From: Polaromonas sp.
GTDB lineage: Bacteria > Pseudomonadota > Gammaproteobacteria > Burkholderiales > Burkholderiaceae
NCBI GenBank assembly: GCA_013823505.1
Contig: PNMH01000098.1
Coordinates: 1-12,057 of the forward strand
Direction: 5' to 3'
Length of the DNA: 12,057 nt
The notes below the pieces were generated by a model. It was not told the origin of the DNA. It did not search any database and saw only the letters and a program-made list of their open reading frames with translations. Position 1 is the first letter of the stretch, and each line of letters starts with the position of its first letter. Shown here piece after piece: positions 1-6,357 of the stretch. The translations under genes were made by a program, and so were the position numbers.

Positions 1-1
1 T

Positions 2-517
2 TGCAAGACCGTGGTCGACGGCGACAACGTGGTCACCAGCCGCTTCATGGAGAACATCACCGCGCCGCCGTTCTGGAAAGCCGCGCTGCGCGCCAACCAC
101 CTGGCCGACGATGTGCCGGTGGACCGTTGGCAGATCTGCCGCTTCACGCCACCGAGCCACGTGATGATCGAAGTGGGCGTGGCCCATGCCGGACACGGTG
201 GAGTCGATGCACCGGCCGAGCACAAGGTCTACAGCGTCGTGGTGGACTTCATCACACCCGAGACCGACACCTCGATGCACTACTTCTGGGGCATGGCGCG
301 CAAGTTCAATCCGGCCGACAAGGCGCTCACCGCGCAGATCCGCGAAGGCCAGGGCAAGATCTTTTCGGAAGACCTGGACATGCTGGAGCGCCAGCAGCGC
401 AACATCAGCGACTTCCCCGAGCGCAAGCTGCTCAAGCTCAACATCGATGCGGGCGGCGTGCAGTCGCGCAAGGTGATCGAGCGCGTCATCGCGGCGGAGC
501 AGGGCGCTTCCGCCTGA
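2..517 (+). CDS. Rieske-type aromatic oxygenase, C-terminal part (VanA-like), 5' truncated
   Basis: This is the last 171 codons of an oxygenase that begins outside the window. It reads in frame from base 2 to the TGA at 515-517. The visible part matches the C-terminal catalytic domain of VanA-type (vanillate O-demethylase-like) Rieske non-heme iron oxygenases, with features such as 'SRFMENITAPPFWKAAL', 'ETDTSMHYFWGMAR' and 'EDLDMLERQQRNISDFPE'. The N-terminal Rieske [2Fe-2S] domain and most iron ligands are not visible. Such enzymes use electrons from a reductase partner to hydroxylate or demethylate an aromatic ring substituent in the cytoplasm. A matching reductase starts 20 bases downstream, which supports a two-component system. 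The substrate cannot be told from this fragment: vanillate, another methoxy- or carboxy-aromatic, or a phthalate-like compound are all possible. Confidence 0.88.
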   Translation, partial: CKTVVDGDNVVTSRFMENITAPPFWKAALRANHLADDVPVDRWQICRFTPPSHVMIEVGVAHAGHGGVDAPAEHKVYSVVVDFITPETDTSMHYFWGMARKFNPADKALTAQIREGQGKIFSEDLDMLERQQRNISDFPERKLLKLNIDAGGVQSRKVIERVIAAEQGASA

Positions 518-537
518 TCGCCCACCGACCAGACTTC

Positions 538-1509
538 ATGAGCGATCCCCAAACTTCCCTGCTGGTGCGTGTGGCGCGCAAGCGCGTCGAGGCGCAGGAC
601 ATCTGCAGCCTGGACCTGGTGGCCGAGCCGGGCCATGTGTTGCCAGCCTTCAGCGCGGGCGCCCACATCGACGTGCACCTGCCCAACGGGCTCGTGCGCC
701 AGTACTCGCTGTGCAACTCGCCTGGCAACCCGGCCCACTACCAGATCGGGGTGTTGCGCGACGCGGGTTCGCGCGGGGGGTCGCAGGCGGTGCACGACGC
801 CGTGAGCGAAGGCTCGACGCTGCACATCAGTGCGCCGAAGAACCACTTTCCGCTGGCCAAAGACGCTGCGCACCACCTGCTGCTGGCCGGCGGCATCGGG
901 ATCACGCCCTTGCTGGCCATGGCCGAGCAGCTGGCCCGCGACGGCGCCAGCTTCGAGTTGCACCACGCCAGCCGCTCACGCGAGCGCACGGCCTTTGTGG
1001 AGCGCATGGCCGGCGCGTCGTTTGCGCAGCGGGTGCACCACCACTTCGACGACGGCGATGCGGCGCAGAAGCTGGACATCGCAGCCCTGCTGCAGCAGGC
1101 CACACCGGGCACCCACCTCTACACCTGCGGGCCCAAGGGCTTCATGGACGCGGTGCTCGGCACCGCCCGCGCACAAGGCTGGCCCGAGGCGCGGCTGCAC
1201 TTCGAGTTCTTCGGCGCCGCGCCGGTGGACACCAGCGGGGACGGCAGCTTCGAACTGGAGATCGCCAGCACCGGCCAGGTGATCGTGGTCAAGGCCGACC
1301 AGACCGCGTTGACCGCCCTGCAGGCGGCTGGCCTGGACATTCCCATGTCGTGCGAACAAGGCGTGTGCGGCACCTGCCTCACGGGCGTGAAGGCCGGCAC
1401 GCCCGACCACCGCGACCTCTACCTCACGGCCGAGGAGAAAGCCGGCAACGACCAGTTCCTGCCGTGTTGTTCGCGCGCCTGCAGCGCGCGCCTGGTGCTG
1501 GACCTCTGA
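538..1509 (+). CDS. Oxygenase reductase component (VanB-like, FMN/NAD/[2Fe-2S])
   Basis: This 323-residue protein is a phthalate-dioxygenase-reductase-type electron transfer protein, the usual length for VanB-like proteins. It takes electrons from NAD(P)H through flavin to a plant-type [2Fe-2S] cluster and on to the oxygenase. The flavin-binding part contains 'RQYSLCNSP' (residues 54-62). The nucleotide-binding part contains 'LLAGGIGITPLLAMA' (115-129) and 'YTCGPKGFM' (195-203). The C-terminal ferredoxin domain has Cys272, Cys277, Cys280 and Cys310, the C-x4-C-x2-C-x29-C pattern; an extra Cys311 follows. The start at 538 was chosen because the family homology begins there; the open frame runs back to base 1 but overlaps the oxygenase gene. 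The ribosome site is weak, so coupling to the oxygenase stop 20 bases upstream is likely. The physiological substrate is set by the partner oxygenase and is unknown. Confidence 0.92.
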   Translation: MSDPQTSLLVRVARKRVEAQDICSLDLVAEPGHVLPAFSAGAHIDVHLPNGLVRQYSLCNSPGNPAHYQIGVLRDAGSRGGSQAVHDAVSEGSTLHISAPKNHFPLAKDAAHHLLLAGGIGITPLLAMAEQLARDGASFELHHASRSRERTAFVERMAGASFAQRVHHHFDDGDAAQKLDIAALLQQATPGTHLYTCGPKGFMDAVLGTARAQGWPEARLHFEFFGAAPVDTSGDGSFELEIASTGQVIVVKADQTALTALQAAGLDIPMSCEQGVCGTCLTGVKAGTPDHRDLYLTAEEKAGNDQFLPCCSRACSARLVLDL

Positions 1510-1535
1510 CCGACTGCACCCTGCAGAATGTCGGC

Positions 1536-2450
1536 ATGTCCACACCCCAAACGACCGGCGCCTCACTCTCCACCTCGGCCTTCGCCACGCTCCTGCTGAT
1601 CGCTTTCATGATGGGGGCGAACCACGTAGCGGCCCGGCTGGCGTTCGACAACGGTGTGAGCGTGGCCACCGCGGTGGCTTTTCGCAGCGGCGTCACGGCG
1701 CTGGTGGTGGGCGCGATCCTGCTGCTCTACAAGGTGCCTATGCAGCTGCAGGCGCGCCACCGCAAAGCCCTGCCTGCCATCGGCTTGCTGGTGGGTGTGC
1801 AGAGCCTGTGTCTGTACGCCTCGGTCGCGCGGCTGCCAGTGGCGCTGGCCCTGTTGGCGTTCAACACCTACCCCTTGTGGACGGCGCTGTGGGCGCGCGT
1901 GGTGTATGGCCAGCGTCCGCAGCCCCGCGTGTTGCGGGCCATGCCGGTGATGTTGCTGGGTCTGGCGCTGGCGCTCGATGTGTCCGGCGCCGCTTCGGGC
2001 CTGGGCGCATCGGGGCATTGGGCGCAGATCGGTGTGGGCGTGGCGTTTGCCCTGACGGCGGCCGCCACCTTCGGGCTGGCGTTGGTGATCACGCAGCACG
2101 AAACGGGCGACCTCGATGGTCGTTTGCGCACCGCCACCACCATGAGCATCGTGGGCATCATGGCGCTCATCGCCTGTGGCGCGCAGGGCGGTCTGGCTTT
2201 GCCGCAGGCGCCCGTGGGCTGGTGGGGGCTGTTCGGCCTGACCGTGCTCTACGGCACCGCCTTCACCATCATGTTCACCGTGCTGCCCAAGCTCGGCGTG
2301 GTCGGCAACTCGGCCATCATGAACATCGAACCCATCTTCGCGCTGGTGCTGGCCTGGGCCATCCTCGGCCAGTCGATCGCCGCGGTGCAGGTGGCCGGTG
2401 GCCTGCTGGTGGTGGCCACCGTGATGTGGCTGGGGCTCAGAAAGGGCTAG
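1536..2450 (+). CDS. EamA/DMT-family permease
   Basis: This is a 304-residue inner-membrane protein made almost entirely of hydrophobic segments, consistent with ten transmembrane helices in two EamA repeats of the drug/metabolite transporter superfamily. The first helix starts near residue 14 ('ATLLLIAFMMGANHVAARL'). The second repeat ends with the typical Glu-Pro motif ('NIEPIFALVLAWAILGQ', near residue 265) before the last helix. The start at 1536 gives a short N-terminal tail before helix 1. The open frame continues far upstream, but that part lies inside the reductase gene. It begins 26 bases after the reductase stop on the same strand, so it probably belongs to the same transcript and may import the aromatic substrate or export a product. 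The transported compound and the direction cannot be read from the sequence. Its TAG stop is shared with the convergent hslR stop. Confidence 0.9.
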   Translation: MSTPQTTGASLSTSAFATLLLIAFMMGANHVAARLAFDNGVSVATAVAFRSGVTALVVGAILLLYKVPMQLQARHRKALPAIGLLVGVQSLCLYASVARLPVALALLAFNTYPLWTALWARVVYGQRPQPRVLRAMPVMLLGLALALDVSGAASGLGASGHWAQIGVGVAFALTAAATFGLALVITQHETGDLDGRLRTATTMSIVGIMALIACGAQGGLALPQAPVGWWGLFGLTVLYGTAFTIMFTVLPKLGVVGNSAIMNIEPIFALVLAWAILGQSIAAVQVAGGLLVVATVMWLGLRKG

Positions 2451-2911
2451 TCCAGATCGTCGAGCGACGCGCTCCATCGGTCGTTCCAGCCGTCCTTGGG
2501 AGAGGCATCGTTGAGCCCCTCGATGTCCCGCCGGTCGCGCTTGGTGGGCCGCCCCATCGTCTGGCTGTGCGCGGGCTCGGGAGCCAGGCGTCGCATCTCG
2601 GCGTTTGCGGCGCGTTGCGCCAGCGAGGCGGGTGTTTCTTCAAAGAGCAGCGCGGCCACCGGTGCGGAACTGCGCACGCCGCTCAGACCCTTGACCACCA
2701 CCGTGCGAACTTCATGGCCGATGCGCAGTTCCAGCGTGTCGCCGGTCTTCACGTCTTTCGACGGTTTGGCCAACTGGCCGTTGAGCCGCACTCGCCCTTT
2801 GTCGATCTCTTCGCTGCTCAGGCCCCGCGTCTTGTAGAAGCGGGCGGCCCAGAGCCATTTGTCCAGGCGGACCTTGAGCGTCGGTGCAACGGTGGTGGTG
2901 GCAGGTTTCAT
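2447..2911 (-). CDS. hslR: Hsp15-like S4-domain RNA-binding protein
   Basis: This 154-residue basic protein has an S4 RNA-binding domain at about residues 13-75, with the typical 'VRLDKWLWAARFYKTR' start followed by 'KGRVRLNGQLAKPSKDVKTG'. It matches the Hsp15 (HslR) family. The E. coli member is about 133 residues and binds the free 50S subunit still carrying a nascent chain and tRNA, helping recycle stalled large subunits. The charged tail 'MGRPTKRDRRDIEGLND' is typical of proteobacterial homologues. The ATG at 2911-2909 overlaps the TGA of the sensor kinase by four bases (ATGA), so translation is probably coupled to tctE. No clear Shine-Dalgarno sequence is seen. The TAG stop overlaps the convergent permease stop. 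The family assignment is firm. A link between its function and tricarboxylate sensing is not established. Confidence 0.9.
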   Translation of the reverse strand: MKPATTTVAPTLKVRLDKWLWAARFYKTRGLSSEEIDKGRVRLNGQLAKPSKDVKTGDTLELRIGHEVRTVVVKGLSGVRSSAPVAALLFEETPASLAQRAANAEMRRLAPEPAHSQTMGRPTKRDRRDIEGLNDASPKDGWNDRWSASLDDLD

Positions 2912-4377
2912 GTCTCGGTGGTGGTGGGGGCCAGGGGCAGGCGCGCTGTGGCGTCGAGGCCGTGCTGTGGGCCGGTGCGGTTGTCCAGGTCGATGCTGCC
3001 GTCCAGCGACTGCACGATCTCGCGGCAGATCGCCAGCCCCAGGCCGGAGCCGGAGCTGCCCGGGCTGTGGCGGTGATCGGTGGCGAACGGTTGAAACAGG
3101 CGCTCGCGCAGCTCGGCCGAGATGCCCGGGCCTTCGTCGCTGATGGTGAGCGCGGCGGTGCTGGCATCGGTCACCAGCGCCACGGTCAGCGCGGAGCCCG
3201 GTGGCGTGTTCTTGATCGCGTTGTGCAGCAGGTTGCGGCTGAGCTCGCGCAGCGCCCATTCGTGGGCGCGCACGGGCGCAGGCTGCGTGGTGATGGAGAA
3301 GTCGAGCGCGCGCTCGGCAATGAGCGCCGAGAGGTCGAGCGCCACCAGGCGCACCACAGCCGACCAGTCGTGCACCGGCGCCCCTTTTTCCTGGCGCAAC
3401 TGCTCCACCTTGGCCAGCGCGAGCATCTGGTTGGCTAGCTCGGTGGCTCGCTGCACCGTGTGGCCGATCTCGTCCAGCGCCTGGCCAGGCTCCACGTCGC
3501 CCCGCTGGGCCGATTGCACCTGCGTCTTGAGCACGGCCAGCGGCGTGCGCAGCTGGTGCGAGGTGTCGCGCACAAAACGCTTCTGGTGTTCCAGCAAATG
3601 CGAGAGGCGCTGCATGTGCTGGTTGGTGGCGTCCAGCAGCGGCAGCAGTTCGCGCGGTGCGCCTTCGGTGGGCAGGGGCGACAGGTCGTTCTCGCTGCGC
3701 ATGCCCAGCGCCTGGCTGAGCGCGCGCACCGGGCGTGTGGCGCGCTGCACCACGAACACCACCACCAGCGCGATCACCAGCACCAGCGCGGCCTGTCGCC
3801 ACAGGGTGTCGATCAGGATCTGGCGCGCCAGGGTCTCGCGCAGTTCCAGCGTTTCGGCCACCTGGATGGTGGCCATGCCTTGTTCGTACACGCCCGACAC
3901 CGGCTGCAGCAGCACCGCCATGCGTACCGGGACGCCCTGGTACTCGTCGTCGTAGAAATTCACCAGCGCCGCGTAGAGGTTTTTTTGCGGAATGTCGCTG
4001 CGGCGGGGCGGCAGGTCGTCGAAGCCCGAGACCAGTTCGCCCTGCAGGCCGCTCACGCGGTAAAAAATGCGGCTGCGGTTGTCAGCCTCGAAGGCCTCCA
4101 GGGCCGAATAGAGCACGGTGGATTCCACCCGCAGTTCGTTGCCGGTGCCGGTGACGCGCAGCTGTTCACCAAGCGACTTGGCGGTGGCCAGCAAGGTGCG
4201 GTCGTAGGCGGTGTCGGCGGAGGCCAACGCCTGGCGGTACAGCACCACCGTGTTGATCAACAGAAAGGCGAACACCGGCAGCAGGATGCCGAGCAGCAAG
4301 GTGCGGCGCAACGACAAGGCGCGTGGCCGGTGGGCCTTGGCCGGTGCAGTCACCGGCGCCAGGACAGCAACAGGCAT
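2908..4377 (-). CDS. tctE: Two-component sensor histidine kinase, TctE-like
   Basis: This is a 489-residue inner-membrane sensor kinase. A first transmembrane helix lies near residues 24-46. An extracytoplasmic sensor region follows at about 47-194, in the style of the TctE/2CSK N-terminal domain. A second helix lies near 195-212. The kinase core has the H-box 'DTSHQLRTPL' with His274 as phosphoacceptor, the N-box 'RNLLHNAIKNTP' (381-392), the G1 box 'DEGPGI' (414-419) and the G2 box 'GSGLGL' (443-448). All catalytic elements are present, so it should be active. Its ATG overlaps the tctD stop by one base (TGATG), which pairs it with that regulator. In the TctE family the signal is an external tricarboxylate such as citrate. 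Here that is inferred from the nearby tctCBA genes, and the true ligand could be another carboxylate. Confidence 0.93.
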   Translation of the reverse strand: MPVAVLAPVTAPAKAHRPRALSLRRTLLLGILLPVFAFLLINTVVLYRQALASADTAYDRTLLATAKSLGEQLRVTGTGNELRVESTVLYSALEAFEADNRSRIFYRVSGLQGELVSGFDDLPPRRSDIPQKNLYAALVNFYDDEYQGVPVRMAVLLQPVSGVYEQGMATIQVAETLELRETLARQILIDTLWRQAALVLVIALVVVFVVQRATRPVRALSQALGMRSENDLSPLPTEGAPRELLPLLDATNQHMQRLSHLLEHQKRFVRDTSHQLRTPLAVLKTQVQSAQRGDVEPGQALDEIGHTVQRATELANQMLALAKVEQLRQEKGAPVHDWSAVVRLVALDLSALIAERALDFSITTQPAPVRAHEWALRELSRNLLHNAIKNTPPGSALTVALVTDASTAALTISDEGPGISAELRERLFQPFATDHRHSPGSSGSGLGLAICREIVQSLDGSIDLDNRTGPQHGLDATARLPLAPTTTET

Positions 4378-5063
4378 CAGCTTTCGGCCTTGAGCAAATA
4401 GCCCAGGCCGCGCAGCGTGACCAGCTGGGCGCCGGTGTGGGCGATCTTCTTGCGCAGGCGGTAGGCCACCACTTCAATCGCTTCCAACTGCACCTGGCTT
4501 TCGCCGGGAAACACCAGCTCGAACAGGCGCTCCTTGGCCATGGCGTGCCCGGGCTTGCCGAGCAGGGCCTGCAACAGGGAGAGCTCGCGCGGCGCCAGCT
4601 CCATGGGCTGGCCGGCGTAGTACACCGCGCCGCTGTCTTTCTCCACGTGCATGCCGCACCACACGGGCCCACGCCCGGCGTTGCCCGTCGCGTGCTCGGC
4701 GCTGCCCGAGCGGCGCACCAGCGCGCGCAGGCGTGCTTCGAGTTCGTCGAGGTCGAAGGGCTTGGGCAGGTAGTCGTCGGCGCCGGTGTTGAGCCCCAGG
4801 ATGCGGTCGCCCACGGTGCCGCGTGCGGTCAGGATGATCACCGGTGTTTCCAGGCCCGCAGCGCGCGCCTGGCTCAGCACGTCCAGGCCGTCCAGCCCGG
4901 GCAGGCTCAGGTCGAGCAGTACCGCATCGGGCAGGCTGGCCTGCCACATGGCCAGCGCGCGGGCGCCGTCGTCGCAGCTGAGCACCTGCACGCCGCGCCG
5001 CTCGAAGCTGCGCCGCAGGGTGGTCTGCATGGTGGCGTTGTCTTCGATCAGCAGCAATTTCAT
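4377..5063 (-). CDS. tctD: OmpR-family response regulator, TctD-like
   Basis: This 228-residue regulator has an N-terminal receiver domain and a C-terminal winged-helix DNA-binding domain of the OmpR/PhoB type. The receiver shows the acidic pair Glu7-Asp8, the phosphorylated Asp51 ('LLDLSLPGLDG'), Thr79 ('ILTARG') and Lys101 ('DDYLPKPF'). The output domain contains 'ELAPRELSLLQALL' and ends with 'AYRLRKKIAHTGAQLVTLRGLGYLL', quoted here in two adjoining parts (AYRLRKKIAHTGAQ and LVTLRGLGYLL) typical of the recognition helix and wing. It is the first gene of the tctD-tctE-hslR operon and is transcribed away from the porin and tctCBA. That layout matches known systems where TctD activates a tricarboxylate uptake operon. 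Family and role as a transcription factor are firm; the target genes are inferred from context and from the shared upstream motif near the porin and tctC genes. Confidence 0.94.
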   Translation of the reverse strand: MKLLLIEDNATMQTTLRRSFERRGVQVLSCDDGARALAMWQASLPDAVLLDLSLPGLDGLDVLSQARAAGLETPVIILTARGTVGDRILGLNTGADDYLPKPFDLDELEARLRALVRRSGSAEHATGNAGRGPVWCGMHVEKDSGAVYYAGQPMELAPRELSLLQALLGKPGHAMAKERLFELVFPGESQVQLEAIEVVAYRLRKKIAHTGAQLVTLRGLGYLLKAES

Positions 5064-5076
5064 GAGCCTCGATTAT

Positions 5077-5105
5077 GGGCACGGGCCGTGCACCGGCCCA
5101 TGCCC
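5077..5105. repeat. Palindrome in the tctD leader
   Basis: Two 11-base arms (5077-5087 and 5095-5105) are reverse complements with one mismatch, separated by 7 bases. On the minus strand the palindrome ends about 14 bases before the tctD start codon. It could be an operator or an RNA hairpin near the tctD ribosome site. Only the symmetry is directly visible. Confidence 0.5.
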
Positions 5106-5129
5106 GCACAGGGTTTGTACGGATGCGTT

Positions 5130-5146
5130 GGACAGCGGACTGACAG
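5130..5146 (+). promoter_or_regulatory. Putative TctD operator upstream of the porin
   Basis: The sequence GGACAGCGGACTGACAG holds two GACAG half-sites whose starts are 11 bp apart (5131 and 5142), one helical turn. This is the usual layout for OmpR/PhoB-family operators. A copy identical at 15 of 17 positions lies at 6290-6306, upstream of tctC. The second half-site contains CTGACA, a poor -35 box, and no good -10 box follows, as expected for an activator-dependent promoter. It sits in the divergent tctD-porin intergenic region, so it might also affect tctD. Binding by TctD is an inference. Confidence 0.5.
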
Positions 5147-5234
5147 CCTGCAAACCGAGCATGCAGCCTGTCCGATTGCCGCACCGGACGAGGCTGGCTT
5201 GTTGCGGAGTTGTCCATCCATTCGAGAGTTCCAT

Positions 5235-6251
5235 ATGAAAAAAAATGCAATCGCCCTGGGCGTTCTGGGGTTGTTCAGCGGGCTGGCATGCGCCCAGTCC
5301 TCCGTGACCTTGTACGGTGTTGTTGACCTGGCGGTGGAGCGCATCAAGGGCGCGACCTCGGTCACGCGCATCGCGTCGGGTCAGCAGCAAGGCTCCCGCT
5401 GGGGCGTGCGTGGTGTGGAAGACCTGGGCGGCGGGCTCAAGGCCACGTTCGTGTTGGAGTCCGGCATCAACGCTCAATCGGGCACGCTGGGCCAGGGCGG
5501 GCGCGCCTTCGGCCGCCAGAGTTTTGTCGGGCTGGGCAACGACTGGGGCACCTTGCGCCTGGGCCGCCAGTACTCGCCCATGGACGACATCGCCGGCATC
5601 ATCGGCACCAAGACCTACGACGTGCTGAGCGTGGTGCCCATCATCGGCAACGGCGACTACAACCGGGTGGACAGCGCCATCACCTACGTCTCGCCGACCG
5701 TGGCCAACACCGTGTTCCAGCTGCAGCACAGCCTGGGCGATGGTCGCGCCAGCACCGACCCGAGCAAGGACTTCGCCAAGCAGTTCAGCGCCCATGCGCT
5801 GTACGCCAACGGACCGCTCACTGCGGGCCTTTCGCTGATGCAGGTGACCGATGCCGACGGCACGACCCCGGGCAAGCAGGGCAAGGACGCCGTGCTGCTG
5901 GCGGGTGCCTACGACTTCGGCAGCTTCAAGCTGTCGGCCTACTACGACGCAGAAGACAAGGCCGCGAAGAAGCTCAAGGTCTACGGCCTGGCCGCTGCGT
6001 TCAAGTTCGGCGAGACGACGGTGTCGGTGGGTGCCGCACAGGCCAAGGACGTGAACGGTTCGGCCGCTGCCGCCAGCGACGACGCACGCATCTACACGCT
6101 GCAGGCCAGCCACAACCTGTCCAAGCGCACGGCGGTCTACAGCCACCTCACCGCAGTGTCCAACGATGCAGCAGCGTCCCTGGGCTTCAACAGCCCGGTG
6201 GCGGGATCGAACTCGAACGGCATCCAGGTCGGATTGCGTCACCGCTTCTGA
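5235..6251 (+). CDS. Outer-membrane general porin (betaproteobacterial type)
   Basis: This 338-residue protein belongs to the Gram-negative porin family (trimeric 16-strand beta-barrels, like Omp32 of Comamonadaceae). It starts with a signal peptide of about 20 residues, 'MKKNAIALGVLGLFSGLACA', followed by the typical mature start 'QSSVTLYGVVDLAVER'. Internal features include 'GRQSFVGLGNDWGTLRLGRQ' and many alternating hydrophobic strands. It ends with 'GLRHRF', and the terminal Phe is the usual signal for the BAM insertion machinery. The ATG at 5235 is the only start giving a correct signal peptide; a GAGAG at 5224-5228 may serve as ribosome site. It lies between tctD and tctC and shares an upstream motif with tctC, which suggests it lets the transported carboxylate cross the outer membrane. 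Substrate preference is inferred only. Confidence 0.93.
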   Translation: MKKNAIALGVLGLFSGLACAQSSVTLYGVVDLAVERIKGATSVTRIASGQQQGSRWGVRGVEDLGGGLKATFVLESGINAQSGTLGQGGRAFGRQSFVGLGNDWGTLRLGRQYSPMDDIAGIIGTKTYDVLSVVPIIGNGDYNRVDSAITYVSPTVANTVFQLQHSLGDGRASTDPSKDFAKQFSAHALYANGPLTAGLSLMQVTDADGTTPGKQGKDAVLLAGAYDFGSFKLSAYYDAEDKAAKKLKVYGLAAAFKFGETTVSVGAAQAKDVNGSAAAASDDARIYTLQASHNLSKRTAVYSHLTAVSNDAAASLGFNSPVAGSNSNGIQVGLRHRF

Positions 6252-6257
6252 TCCCCG

Positions 6258-6293
6258 GTCCGGCGATTCAGGGTAATCCCTAGGTCGCCGGAC
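6258..6293 (+). terminator. Stem-loop between porin and tctC, possible terminator or attenuator
   Basis: A perfect 9-bp inverted repeat (6258-6266 and 6285-6293) encloses an 18-base interior that has its own 4-bp stem, AGGG/CCCT. It starts 7 bases after the porin stop. No U-tract follows, so it is not a classic intrinsic terminator. It might instead protect the 3' end of the porin mRNA or lower read-through into tctC. Its right arm overlaps the first half-site of the putative operator at 6290-6306. Confidence 0.4.
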
Positions 6294-6327
6294 AGCGAAT
6301 TGACAGGGCTCAGCCGCAAGATACAAC
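6290..6327 (+). promoter_or_regulatory. tctC promoter with putative TctD operator
   Basis: GGACAGCGAATTGACAG (6290-6306) repeats the 11-bp-spaced GACAG pair seen upstream of the porin. It contains a perfect sigma-70 -35 box, TTGACA (6300-6305). Sixteen bases later TACAAC (6322-6327) matches the -10 consensus at four of six positions. The tctC start lies 31 bases after this -10. The second half-site overlaps the -35 box, as in class II activation by OmpR-family regulators. The promoter elements are visible; control by TctD is inferred. Confidence 0.58.
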
Positions 6328-6357
6328 CGTCAGATCACACACAGCAGGAGACACACC

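Noticed and set aside
1..537. N-terminal extension of the reductase frame back to base 1.
   Set aside because: The extension lies in the wrong frame of the oxygenase gene and is Arg/His-rich without family similarity; homology starts at 538.
1563..2477. A 304-codon minus-strand frame opposite the EamA permease.
   Set aside because: Its composition is His/Gln/Arg-rich and low in complexity, as expected for the antisense of a membrane-protein gene; no family is recognisable.
3460..4401. A 313-codon plus-strand frame opposite the tctE kinase.
   Set aside because: The kinase on the other strand has every catalytic box; the opposing frame shows no motif.
4323..5234. A possible 304-residue N-terminal extension of the porin frame.
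   Set aside because: It runs antisense through tctD, and a normal signal peptide begins at 5235.
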